A stretch of 62,982 nt of DNA from Thermoguttaceae bacterium (GTDB lineage Bacteria > Planctomycetota > Planctomycetia > Pirellulales > Thermoguttaceae). Each line of letters starts with the position of its first letter. The stretch's first letter is position 1. The position numbers and the translations under genes are program-made. The notes beneath the pieces are model-generated. The model saw only the letters and a list, made by a program, of their open reading frames with translations. It searched no databases and was not told the origin of the DNA. This document shows, in pieces, positions 17,452 through 26,670 of this stretch. Location of the stretch: the NCBI GenBank assembly GCA_017447745.1, contig JAFSMW010000158.1, positions 1 to 62,982 on the forward strand, read 5' to 3'.

Positions 17452-20400
17452 TCAGTTTGCCGGCGGAACGTCGTCCAGTTTTGGATCAATAACCATTAAC
17501 GGCAGACGTCGTCCATCGCAATCAACGTAGACTTCAAAATGCAGAAGCGGGGGCGCTGTAGCGGCGTTCTTCGCGAACTCGTGCGCCCAAATCAGGTACT
17601 GGGCTTTGACGCTGTCCTGCATCATAATCGTTCTCATTTTTGCATTTCGCTCCGTTGGCAGTTTGCGTTTGATTTCCGCCCGTCTGGAAGTCGCCTCTGT
17701 TGCAGCCGCATTTGCCTTGCTCAAATTGTTTGTATACATGACTAAATGAGTCAAAAACGTTTTGTCGCTATTGAGAACAATGTCTGTTTTCAAACCAGCG
17801 TTCAAATCAAAATCAAACTGAATGTTGGCAACCGACTTGTTTTCCATCATGAACGCAATGCGCCCCGGTTTGTTGACCGGCTCGCCAAAACTGGTGGTAA
17901 ACGACGGCTGGGGCGAGTGATCCAGCGAAGCGATGTCATAGAATACCAGGTTGCCTTTGGGAAGATACTTCAAATTGGGAGAATATGTCTTTTTCCCGAT
18001 AAAGCAGTCGAATTTGATATCTGTAATCAAATGCGGCTTGCGAAGAGCCAAATGGTGCGAGTCGGCGCCGATTTTGATTTTCAGAATTGTATTGCGAATC
18101 ATCTGGACGATTTCGTATCCTGTAATATCGGTGAACCGGAACATAAGAGAGTTGCCTTCCCGTTTCAGTTGGGCAATATCCAGATCTCCGTCTTTTGATT
18201 TAATCTGATACTTCCATTCGGCGTTGTCGACGCTATTGTTTGTCTGAATAAACGCAAGCGTTGTATCGCCCTGTTTGAACTGAGCCAGTCCTAAAGCGGA
18301 CAGTTCCCAAGGGTAATCTGTCGGAGGAAGGGTCAGCAGTGTAACAAACTGTTCTGAAGTCTTTTCAGGCAGATCGACGGCTTGGGGCTGATTGACAAAC
18401 AATCCTGAAAGGTCGCCGTCGACTTGTTCAGTGTTGTTGTATGACGCACCCATCGGGAATGTGCAAATTCTGAATCCGATTTTGAGCGTTGCAGATTCCG
18501 GAGCAATTGAATAGAATCCGGTCAGGAAACGCGAGGATTCGTATGGCGAGAACCAGCTTCCGCCTCGAACAATGCGATTGGTTCCAACCGGCGCGCCAAC
18601 CGGGTCGAAGAACAGATTGGAGCTTCTCTTGGCGCGATACTGGGCGTCGTAACGGTCGAAGCACCATTCGCCGACGTTGCCGTGCATGTCGTACAGCCCC
18701 CATGCGTTTGGAGAATACGTTCCGGTTGGCAGCGTTGATGCAATATATTTCCCTTTTACTTCGCCTGGACACGGCATTTCGGCGTGACAGTTGGCGTCTT
18801 TGACGGACAGAGAGTCTCCTGTAGTGTATTTTTGCAGCTTGCCGGCGCGACCTGCGTAAACCCATTGGGCTTCCGTCGGGAGGAAAAATTCCACTTTTCC
18901 CATTTGCGGGGGAAGTTTTTGAGAAAGCTGTTGACAGAACAGCTGAGCGTCTGTCCAGGAAACCTGTTCAACAGGATTATATTTGCCAACAAACTGAGAA
19001 GGGTTTTTCCCGGTAATCTTTTTATACATTTGTTGAGTTACTTCCGTTTCGAGCATCCAAAATCCTTGTGAGATTGCGACGTCCTTTGTTGAAGAACGAT
19101 AAACGATCGTAGAGCCAGGCGGACACCATCGGAAAATAAATGAAACGTCGCCGACTTTGACTTCCGCCCGCTGACCAGGGGTTCGACCAGGCTTACGAAT
19201 GTCGCCGTCGATGCGCGTTTTATCGAATTCGACTTTTCTGGCAACCTTCTCTGGAGGTTTCGGAAGAGCGTCTCCGCGATAAACAACTCTGAATCCGGAT
19301 TGGTCGTCTGCATACGACAGAGAAGATCGGGCGGCGCTTCGGCACGTTGCCAACGAGGAATGGAATCCGCCGCCGCGGCGAACGTGTTTGGCAGAATTAG
19401 GCGTTTCTTCTAAAGGTTGATTGCACGGATACAAGCACCATTCAAAGACGTTGCCGTGCATGTCGTACAGTCCCCAAGCGTTCGGCGGGAACGATTTTAC
19501 CGGAGCGGTTCTTTCAAAGCCGTCGTTATGAGCTGCGTCTTTGGTGGTTTCCGGAGTTGGAGAGGCGACTTCCACATGAGATTGGTCGCTGTAGTTGCCA
19601 TTCTTGCAAAGGCTTGCTGAGTCCGCTCCGAAATTGTACGCTGACGTAGCGCCGGCTCGGCAAGCGTATTCCCACTGGACTTCTGTTGGCAATGTGAAGT
19701 TTTGACCTGTAATTCGGGACAGTTTATCGCAGAAATTCCGCGATTTGTCCCAACTGACGCTGGAAACAGGGCGATTTACAAGAGTTGCAGAGGGCTTTGG
19801 CAGATCCATCAGTTCGTCGCACATGGCGTGCGTAACCTCCGTTTCCAACATCCAAAAGCCAGCGGAGATTGTTTCGGAATGGGCGATTTCGTTAGCGTTT
19901 CTCCCCGGTTCGCTGGAAGGCGACCCCATGGTAAACGTTCCGGGCGGAATCCATCGAAAAGCGTACTCTGCATCGTCTATGGTAATTACGTGACGATCTC
20001 CCGCCTTGTTAGCTGAAGGGAACGGTAATCCTGTTACAGTGTGGGTTGTTCGCTTGACAGGCGTTTTTACTGTAGACGCTGAACCTGAGCCTGTTTTGTT
20101 AGCCTTTGCCGCCGCTGCTTTGAGAGCCGCTTCCCGTTCTTCTTCTGTTTTATAGACGGGTTCTAAATCGTTGACCGAGTCAGCCGTTGCTTCCTGAAGA
20201 GAAAAAGCATTGGGATCGTATTCGATATTGGAATCAGCAGATGGCTGTGAACCATCTGCCTTGGCGACTGTTGCGTTATCGTTTTGAGCAGCTTTGTTTC
20301 CTGTTTGGTTATTTTGAGCGCTGGCAGAGGTGTTTGCTGTATTGGCGCTGTTTGCAGCGTTGTCTTTCGATTTTTTATCGTCTGTTTTTTTATCGTTCTT

Positions 20401-21096
20401 GGCAGACGCGTTGGCGTCGTTGGCAGGGTTGCGAGAAATGATTTCGTCAAATACACTCGAGTCGTCTGACAAGTCAGAATCGTTTTGCGAAATTTCTGTA
20501 TCAGACGCCGGTTTATTTCCGGAAAGAGCCATAAAGGCAATCAACGCCAGCGCTGTCAGAGCCGCCGCGCCGGCTCCCCAAATCCAGAATGGAATTGGAG
20601 CGGCTGTTGTTTTTGATCCCTTTTTGACGTATGCTCCGCCGCCTTTTTTTCTGTCCTTGGACTTCTCGTGACCAGAGCGGTTTTTATCGGCAGAACCAAA
20701 ATTAAACGCAGTTGCTTGAACCGGCGGGGCTGAAACGCCGCCAATAATCGGCGGCGGGGCGACCATGCCCAATTGTGACGGCGGAGCCTGTTGTTCTTTA
20801 GCGCGAAGTTTGGCGTCGTATTCCGCTTTGGCTTTTTCATTGAGCAAACAGACGCGGGCGGCGGCAATTTCGTTTAACAATTGCTGAGACTGCTTCGAAT
20901 ACTTACCGTTTTGGAACGTTTTAACAAACGCCATGACCTTGTCTGCGGCAGACTCGATAACGTCCGGGTCTGATTCGTACGTTTCCAATCCAAGAAGACT
21001 GTAATGGTCAGCCGGCAGTTTGTTAGCTGGAATTCCAAGCCAAACGCGATATGGATTAAAATCAGTATTGTTCGAAGATTCTTCAGATGCGCTCAT
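17452..21096 (-). CDS. J-domain-like membrane protein with tandem SUMF1/FGE-type domains
   Basis: A 1214-aa protein. Residues 14-105 form the planctomycete-type J-like domain (NPYRVWLGIPANKLP, HYSLLGLETYESDPDVI, LLNEIAAARVCLLN). One transmembrane segment is at about 168-194, followed by an Asn/Asp/Ser-rich spacer. Two formylglycine-generating-enzyme-type (SUMF1) domains follow at about 365-620 and 632-890; each has the pattern GFWMLETEVT, LPTE.QW and NAWGLYDMHGN. Residues 900-1214 are a unique C-terminal domain. The paired active-site cysteines of true sulfatase-activating enzymes (CHRSYC-like) are not visible in either copy, so a binding or structural role is more likely than formylglycine formation. 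The orientation suggests the SUMF1 domains are outside the cytoplasm. It is monocistronic. Confidence 0.85.
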   Translation of the reverse strand: MSASEESSNNTDFNPYRVWLGIPANKLPADHYSLLGLETYESDPDVIESAADKVMAFVKTFQNGKYSKQSQQLLNEIAAARVCLLNEKAKAEYDAKLRAKEQQAPPSQLGMVAPPPIIGGVSAPPVQATAFNFGSADKNRSGHEKSKDRKKGGGAYVKKGSKTTAAPIPFWIWGAGAAALTALALIAFMALSGNKPASDTEISQNDSDLSDDSSVFDEIISRNPANDANASAKNDKKTDDKKSKDNAANSANTANTSASAQNNQTGNKAAQNDNATVAKADGSQPSADSNIEYDPNAFSLQEATADSVNDLEPVYKTEEEREAALKAAAAKANKTGSGSASTVKTPVKRTTHTVTGLPFPSANKAGDRHVITIDDAEYAFRWIPPGTFTMGSPSSEPGRNANEIAHSETISAGFWMLETEVTHAMCDELMDLPKPSATLVNRPVSSVSWDKSRNFCDKLSRITGQNFTLPTEVQWEYACRAGATSAYNFGADSASLCKNGNYSDQSHVEVASPTPETTKDAAHNDGFERTAPVKSFPPNAWGLYDMHGNVFEWCLYPCNQPLEETPNSAKHVRRGGGFHSSLATCRSAARSSLSYADDQSGFRVVYRGDALPKPPEKVARKVEFDKTRIDGDIRKPGRTPGQRAEVKVGDVSFIFRWCPPGSTIVYRSSTKDVAISQGFWMLETEVTQQMYKKITGKNPSQFVGKYNPVEQVSWTDAQLFCQQLSQKLPPQMGKVEFFLPTEAQWVYAGRAGKLQKYTTGDSLSVKDANCHAEMPCPGEVKGKYIASTLPTGTYSPNAWGLYDMHGNVGEWCFDRYDAQYRAKRSSNLFFDPVGAPVGTNRIVRGGSWFSPYESSRFLTGFYSIAPESATLKIGFRICTFPMGASYNNTEQVDGDLSGLFVNQPQAVDLPEKTSEQFVTLLTLPPTDYPWELSALGLAQFKQGDTTLAFIQTNNSVDNAEWKYQIKSKDGDLDIAQLKREGNSLMFRFTDITGYEIVQMIRNTILKIKIGADSHHLALRKPHLITDIKFDCFIGKKTYSPNLKYLPKGNLVFYDIASLDHSPQPSFTTSFGEPVNKPGRIAFMMENKSVANIQFDFDLNAGLKTDIVLNSDKTFLTHLVMYTNNLSKANAAATEATSRRAEIKRKLPTERNAKMRTIMMQDSVKAQYLIWAHEFAKNAATAPPLLHFEVYVDCDGRRLPLMVIDPKLDDVPPAN

Positions 21097-21645
21097 GATT
21101 TGATCAAATGGGGCGTTTTTCCCGTTGTGTTCTGGATAAAGAAAAGAGGAATTATCGACTTGTTAGTCTGACGGTTGCCCAACGTCTGCTACAAAAGTAT
21201 ACTATTAATCTTTTGCTATAAAATAACCCCTCAAAGCATATATTGTATTGACGCTCTTCTTTGTCCAGTTCTGCTTCTATATTATTAGTGTAATCCATCA
21301 ATCCTTTATTGTCAAGAGAGTTCATTAATTTTTTAAAAATTTTTTTGCAGTGAACGTATTAATAACAATTCTTTGGAAGTGAATTGTTATTGCTTCGTAA
21401 TAATTCGTATATCTGAACATTAAATAGAAAATAATCGTTTTGGAGCTAAAATAATTTTAAAAATTTTTTACGAATGTACAAAATTTGAACACGGGGGTGT
21501 TCAATTATTTTTTAATAATTGTATAATGAAACATTGTTAGGTGTTTTAGACTGGGTAGTTTTGGTGAAAATTATCGATAATAAGGGGGATTTTGACTCGT
21601 TTTAAGAAATTTTCCCTTTTTTTGGTAGAAAATCTGAAATCCGGT
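21097..21645. other. AT-rich divergent intergenic region without genes
   Basis: Between the SUMF1-type gene (minus) and the secretion operon (plus). Very AT-rich with A/T runs near 21330 and 21460. I see no ORF, RNA or repeat that I can support apart from the promoter at its right end; it probably holds the regulatory DNA of both directions. Confidence 0.6.
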
Positions 21646-21674
21646 TTGAAATTTGCTCTTAAATACATTATAAT
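21646..21674 (+). promoter_or_regulatory. Promoter of the pseudopilin operon, with leader hairpin
   Basis: TTGAAA at 21646-21651 and consensus TATAAT at 21669-21674, spacing 17. Just downstream, TCGTTGAA (21676-21683) and TTCAACGA (21701-21708) form an inverted repeat with a 17-nt loop, close to the expected start of transcription; it could be an operator or an RNA hairpin. Confidence 0.75.
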
Positions 21675-21730
21675 ATCGTTGAAGATAACTATTTTATTAT
21701 TTCAACGATTAAACACAAAGGAAATGCAAT

Positions 21731-23062
21731 ATGCCGACTTATCAATTTGAAGCGATGGACGCTTCTGGTAAGGAAATAAAGGATTTTGTCGACGCGGTAA
21801 ACGAAGACGAAGCTGCAATTACCATTAAAAAGATGGGCTACTATCTGACCAAGCTTTCGGTCAAGAAAGAGCGCAAAACAGCAGCTGCCACTGCGTCAAA
21901 CAAAAAGGGTAAAACGTTTACTCTTTCAGGCGTAAGTTCAAAGGTCTTGTGTACGTTTACACGTCAGCTTTCCATTTTGCAAGACGCCGGTTTGCCAATT
22001 TTACGGAGTTTAAAAATTCTGGAAGGTCAGGCGAAACCCGGTCCATTGAAAAATGCGTTGATTGACGTAATTGACGAAATCGAAGGCGGCGCGACGCTGT
22101 CAGAAGCAATGGCGAAATGTCCCAAGGCTTTTGACCGACTGTACGTCAACATGATTAAAGCCGGTGAAGCGGGCGGCGCTTTGGAAGTTATTTTGCAGCG
22201 ATTGGCTGAATTCACTGAAAAGAGCGAAGCCTTAAAGAGAAAAATCAAAGGCGCATTGACTTATCCTGTTTGCGTTGTAATGTTCTCAGTCGGCATTTTG
22301 GCGTTTTTGATGATTGCCATTATTCCGAAGTTCGTCAAGATTTTTGCCGACTTCGGCACCGAACTGCCAGCAATGACGCAGCTGTTGATTACAATATCAA
22401 ACTCCTTCATTTACTACTGGTGGGTTTTGATTGCCATTCCCGTAGGCATCTGGCTGCTCATTAAGGCGATGAACCAGTTTGACTACTGTCGATTCGGCTG
22501 GAACTTGTTCACCTTGAAAATGCCGGTATTCGGTCAGCTTGTAGAAAAGAACGCGGTAGCTCGCGCCATGCGAACGTTGGGTACGCTTGTCAGTTCCGGC
22601 GTTCCGATTATTGAAGCGATTACAATTACTCGAGAAACGACCGGCAACGGCGTTTTTGAGAGATTGTTTGATAAAATTTTGGAAGCGATTCGTCAAGGCG
22701 AATCCATTGCAAAACCCATTAAAGAGAACGCTATTCCACCGATTCATCCCGTTGCGATTTTCTGGTGGTGCTTCTTCTGCGGAGGTCCGATTGGACTTTT
22801 GCTTTACATGATGAAGTTCCGTCAAAAAATTATGGACGACATGGTTGTCAACATGATCGACGTTGGTGAAGAAACCGGTGAATTGGACAAAATGTTGTAC
22901 AAAGTTGCCGACACGTACGATGACGAAGTCAACGTTCTGACGGACTCCTTGATGAGCTTGATGGAACCGTTATTGATCATCTTCCTCGGCGGTATGGTTG
23001 GTTTTATCGTCATTTCGTTGTTCATGCCGTTGGTCAGTTTGATCAGCAAGCTGTCCGGCTGA
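21731..23062 (+). CDS. Type II secretion / type IV pilus inner-membrane platform protein, GspF/PilC family
   Basis: A 443-aa polytopic protein that anchors the assembly ATPase to the pseudopilus. The N terminus YQFEAMDASGKEIKDFVDA is the typical GspF start. Two GspF domains follow: FTRQLSILQDAGLPILRSL at about 77 and RAMRTLGTLVSSGVPIIEA at about 280, each leading into hydrophobic segments. The second domain carries an extra insertion of about 35 residues (about 335-372, PVAIFWWCFFCGGPIGLLL) between the GESIAKP-type segment and VNMIDVGEETGELDKML, which adds a membrane segment and changes the topology. It heads an operon with five pilin-like genes; no ATPase or secretin gene is present in the window. 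Confidence 0.92.
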   Translation: MPTYQFEAMDASGKEIKDFVDAVNEDEAAITIKKMGYYLTKLSVKKERKTAAATASNKKGKTFTLSGVSSKVLCTFTRQLSILQDAGLPILRSLKILEGQAKPGPLKNALIDVIDEIEGGATLSEAMAKCPKAFDRLYVNMIKAGEAGGALEVILQRLAEFTEKSEALKRKIKGALTYPVCVVMFSVGILAFLMIAIIPKFVKIFADFGTELPAMTQLLITISNSFIYYWWVLIAIPVGIWLLIKAMNQFDYCRFGWNLFTLKMPVFGQLVEKNAVARAMRTLGTLVSSGVPIIEAITITRETTGNGVFERLFDKILEAIRQGESIAKPIKENAIPPIHPVAIFWWCFFCGGPIGLLLYMMKFRQKIMDDMVVNMIDVGEETGELDKMLYKVADTYDDEVNVLTDSLMSLMEPLLIIFLGGMVGFIVISLFMPLVSLISKLSG

Positions 23063-23153
23063 GAAAGAAAATATCAGGAAGTGGGAAGAGAGAAGCGCTG
23101 GCTTCTCTCCTCTTGACTGTTTTACTCGCAATACCAGATTAATTATTTTTATT

Positions 23154-23900
23154 ATGAAACATTCGTTTTTGACTCGTCCCGGTTTTACGTTGGTAGAAAT
23201 GCTGACGGTAATTGCGATTATTGGCATTCTGGTAGCGCTTGTTGCAGGCGCTATGGTTGCAGTCAGACCGCGCGTCCAAAAGGCAATGATTGACGCTGAA
23301 ATCAAGCAGTTGGAAATGGCTCTGGAAGCGTACAAGGCTCAATATGGAGAATATCCGCCTGACGGAACCGACGCCACTGCGGTAAAGCGTCATTTGGCAA
23401 AAGCGTATCCACGCGCTACGAACTTGAACGTTTCTGGCATCAACCCCGGCAACGCGCTTGTCTTTTGGCTGGGCGGACCAATTAAAGACGGTCGTCCAAT
23501 TGGATTTAGCAAAAAACCCACTAATCCGGATTTCACAGGAAGCGATACCACAACGCCTCGCACAACACCGCTCTTCGAGTTCAATCCTGCTCAGTTTGGA
23601 ACGGTTTCCGGGAACTTTGCAACTTATACAGCTAAAACAGGCGGCGCGCCTTACGTCTATTTTAAAGCAAAAATCAGCGGCGGCACATCGTCCTATAGTG
23701 GAAGCTATAACGCTGACGGGGAAAATATTACTGCATATAAAAAAGGAAGCGTTTGGTATGGCGAGAAAAAATTCCAGATTCTGTCTCCGGGCTTGGATGG
23801 CAAATATGGAATTGGCGGCGACATCAATACAGCAGTCAAAAATGTTAACGCCTTTGATAACCAGACCAACTTTGGCAGTATTGACGAATTGGCAGACTAG
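23154..23900 (+). CDS. Type II secretion major-pseudopilin-like protein (GspG type)
   Basis: A 248-aa prepilin with the class III leader RPG|FTLVEMLTVIAIIGILV: cleavage after Gly10 and Glu at +5. The helix is followed by EAYKAQYGEYPPDG, a conserved segment of GspG proteins, and by a C-terminal LSPGLDGKYGIGGD that resembles the calcium-loop region of GspG. It is longer than classical GspG (about 140 aa) because of a middle insertion. It probably forms the bulk of the pseudopilus. Second gene of the operon, 91 nt after gspF. Confidence 0.88.
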   Translation: MKHSFLTRPGFTLVEMLTVIAIIGILVALVAGAMVAVRPRVQKAMIDAEIKQLEMALEAYKAQYGEYPPDGTDATAVKRHLAKAYPRATNLNVSGINPGNALVFWLGGPIKDGRPIGFSKKPTNPDFTGSDTTTPRTTPLFEFNPAQFGTVSGNFATYTAKTGGAPYVYFKAKISGGTSSYSGSYNADGENITAYKKGSVWYGEKKFQILSPGLDGKYGIGGDINTAVKNVNAFDNQTNFGSIDELAD

Positions 23901-23948
23901 TATTGAGGATGGCAGAAGTCATTCATAATTGTTGATTGAGGATTATTC

Positions 23949-24830
23949 ATGAAACAGCGCACAGGTTTTACATTAATTGAAGTGCTCGTAGTGATTATGA
24001 TTATCACTATGTTGGCTGGCATGACGCTTAGCGCAGTCGGTTCCGCCCGTAACGCGGCATCTGCGGCGCGTACGCGTGCAACGATTGAAAAAATCAATCG
24101 CGTTATCATGAAGCAATACGCCTCGTATCAATACCGAAAAGTTGATATTGGCGACACGTCTGGCTATAACAAGAAAAAAGTGGCGGAGGAAAAACTTAAA
24201 GCGCTCAGAGCGCTCATTCGCCATGAAATGCCTGACCGCGCTGGCGATTTAAACGCTTTTAGCGGTGAAACGCTGCCATCGGTTACCCAGATGTTTAAAT
24301 CGAAGTTTAACAAGTCCTCTGACAGCAGCCACGCCTCTGCTGAACTTTTATACATGATTGTTATGGCAGATCCGGTTGGTTCCGGTATGTTTTCCGAGGG
24401 AGAAGTTGGCGATACAGATAAAGACGGTTTGCCGGAATTCCTTGACGGTTGGGGACGTCCGATTCGGTACATCCTTTGGCCGGCGGGATTTTTCCGAACC
24501 GATAATTGCGAAACGGATTTACAGGTTACTGTAAATACAAATGACTCCAAGTTTGTTCACGATCCTTTTGACACCGCCAATCTCGAACCGGGATCGCCGG
24601 CGTTATATCCTTTAATTTATTCTGCAGGACCAGACGGCATTTACGACATAAATCGCGGAACGACGTCCGGAAGCGAACAGAATACGTTTAATTATTCAAG
24701 TCCGCTTAATCCCATGACAAAAGACGGCGACAACCGCTATATTGGTCAGCCGTGGAACGATACTGACGGCAACAACAGAGTGTTGCATCATTTTGACAAT
24801 ATAACCAATCATTCGATGTTGTCCAACTGA
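23949..24830 (+). CDS. Prepilin-type N-terminal cleavage protein (pseudopilin)
   Basis: A 293-aa protein with the leader RTG|FTLIEVLVVIMIITMLAG, Glu at +5. The remainder contains GDTDKDGLPEFLDGWGRP and IYSAGPDGIYD, which resemble the DGWG and AGPDG segments of GspG-like pseudopilins. It may be a second GspG-like subunit. Third gene of the operon, 48 nt after the previous one. Confidence 0.87.
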   Translation: MKQRTGFTLIEVLVVIMIITMLAGMTLSAVGSARNAASAARTRATIEKINRVIMKQYASYQYRKVDIGDTSGYNKKKVAEEKLKALRALIRHEMPDRAGDLNAFSGETLPSVTQMFKSKFNKSSDSSHASAELLYMIVMADPVGSGMFSEGEVGDTDKDGLPEFLDGWGRPIRYILWPAGFFRTDNCETDLQVTVNTNDSKFVHDPFDTANLEPGSPALYPLIYSAGPDGIYDINRGTTSGSEQNTFNYSSPLNPMTKDGDNRYIGQPWNDTDGNNRVLHHFDNITNHSMLSN

Positions 24831-24848
24831 TAATATCCAATAAAAGCA

Positions 24849-25820
24849 ATGAAAATCAGCTTGTACAAAACTGTTGAAAGACGTTCGGGCGTAACGCTCA
24901 TAGAAATGCTTGTAGTGGTCGCCGTCATGATGCTTATGTTGGGGCTTGCCGCTCCTATGTTTCGTACGGACCAGGACAATACTGTTGCACGAGAAACCGC
25001 CCGTTCTCTTAACGCATACATCCAGGAAGCCAGAGCGAAAGCGATGGCAACCGGGCGTCCGTGCGGCGTGGCGTTTATTCCGTTTGAAAATTATCCTTCT
25101 GCATGCGTTATAGCGCAGCAGGTTGACATCCCTCCTCTTTATACGGGGGAAACGTATAATTCGACTGTTACCGTTTCCGGAAACGGTAACAATCCATCGT
25201 TGAATTTTAACGACGCCTCTGCAAACTGGACGAAAACTGGCAACATGATTCGTTTGGGCGGACGCGGAGTCTGGTATGAAATGACAAGCGCAACGGCTTG
25301 TAAATTGCAGGCTGGAGATACAACTCGTCCGGACGGCGAATTTCGTCCGTGGTCTACCGGAAACTGGACAACAACATACGAGATTCAAGCCGCTCCTATT
25401 GCTCAGACAAAGAATTATTTGCAGTCGGTAGGCATGGCGGAACCGCTTAAAGTTGTTCGCGGCGCTGCAATTGACTTGTATTATTCTGGCGTTGCCGGCG
25501 TTAATAATGGACAATTTAGCAATTCTGGAACTGCTCCAATCATCATCATGTTCACGCCAACAGGCGAAGTTGGTTTGTGTTATCGCATCTCATCAGGAAG
25601 AGGCGGAGTTACAAATGCAGTTCCTACGGATAAAATATACATTTTATGCGGTCAATGGGATCGCGCGTTGACGGCTTTTACTCCGGAAGACGGTTTGCGG
25701 AATTATCAAACTCTGGACTCGTACTGGATTGTAATTGACCCTTCAACGGGCAATTCAAAAATAGAACAGAACGTTCAATATAACGCTGCAAATGTCAACG
25801 CAGCTCGTAATTTTAATTAA
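24849..25820 (+). CDS. Prepilin-type protein, GspH/FimT-like
   Basis: A 323-aa protein with the leader RSG|VTLIEMLVVVAVMMLMLG. The following RETARSLNAYIQEARAKAMATGRP pattern is that of GspH/FimT minor pseudopilins. The globular part is longer than usual. Fourth gene of the operon, 18 nt after its neighbour. It is a minor pseudopilin expected in the tip complex. Confidence 0.87.
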   Translation: MKISLYKTVERRSGVTLIEMLVVVAVMMLMLGLAAPMFRTDQDNTVARETARSLNAYIQEARAKAMATGRPCGVAFIPFENYPSACVIAQQVDIPPLYTGETYNSTVTVSGNGNNPSLNFNDASANWTKTGNMIRLGGRGVWYEMTSATACKLQAGDTTRPDGEFRPWSTGNWTTTYEIQAAPIAQTKNYLQSVGMAEPLKVVRGAAIDLYYSGVAGVNNGQFSNSGTAPIIIMFTPTGEVGLCYRISSGRGGVTNAVPTDKIYILCGQWDRALTAFTPEDGLRNYQTLDSYWIVIDPSTGNSKIEQNVQYNAANVNAARNFN

Positions 25821-25829
25821 CAATTTTCG

Positions 25830-26573
25830 TTGACACCCCTTAGTCCAATGACAAAATTTTTTCAAGCTCGCCGACATGGATTCAGCCTTTTGGAAGTGCT
25901 TGTATCGGTGTTTGTTGTTTTAATCGGTCTTTTAGGCGTTGCAACAATGATACCGGCAGGTCGATACGAGATTTTACAGGCGCGTAAAGCAGATATGGGC
26001 GCCAATCTCAGCCGCGCCGTTGTCAATAGCGTAGTTACGCAGATATCCAATGGCTGGAATCCGGGCAATAAAGATTATTACGTTGTCGCTGGCGACAATG
26101 GGGAACTAGCCAGAAGGCTTACTACCGGATTATCCAGAGCGGTTACCAACAAATGCCCTCAGACCGTTTATGACAATCGAACGTTCAATGGCGACGACGA
26201 TATATCAATTATCGAGGGAGACGACAACAGAATGCAAATCTCTCTTGAAAACAACGAGGCGATTGGAACGGGTTTTTATACGGCTTGTGCAACAATTGTC
26301 TATTTGGGCAACGGTTATTATGAGATTACCGGTTTGGCGGTATATCGATTTGAAGAAGGCGGCGATATATCCAATTATCAGCGCGGCAGTTATCTCTTTT
26401 GCGCGGATAGCGCGGGGAAAAAACACTGGTATAAAATAGATAACCTGTATACAGCCAGAGGCACAACTTTTTCAACGGCTGCAGGCGAAGTTAAATCGGG
26501 CGTTTATCTTGGCGACGTAGTTGGCATTTGTAAAAAAGTTGTCCGAATAGACGGCTCATACACGGTCAACTAA
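25830..26573 (+). CDS. Prepilin-type protein, GspI/PilV-like
   Basis: A 247-aa protein with the leader RHG|FSLLEVLVSVFVVLIGLLG, which fits the GspI/PilV class of minor pseudopilins. The ATG at 25830 is used; an in-frame ATG at 25848 gives a more typical short leader and cannot be excluded. Nine nt separate it from the previous gene. Confidence 0.86.
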   Translation: MTPLSPMTKFFQARRHGFSLLEVLVSVFVVLIGLLGVATMIPAGRYEILQARKADMGANLSRAVVNSVVTQISNGWNPGNKDYYVVAGDNGELARRLTTGLSRAVTNKCPQTVYDNRTFNGDDDISIIEGDDNRMQISLENNEAIGTGFYTACATIVYLGNGYYEITGLAVYRFEEGGDISNYQRGSYLFCADSAGKKHWYKIDNLYTARGTTFSTAAGEVKSGVYLGDVVGICKKVVRIDGSYTVN

Positions 26574-26670
26574 ATACAGAATTGTTTTAACACAAAATAC
26601 TCGCGTCTGAGGGCGATTCAGATAATAGTTATATTTACATGGGCGAAAGTTTTAACCCCTTTTCAGAGAA

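Noticed and set aside
17452..21096. True formylglycine-generating enzyme
   Set aside because: Neither SUMF1 domain shows the paired active-site cysteines.
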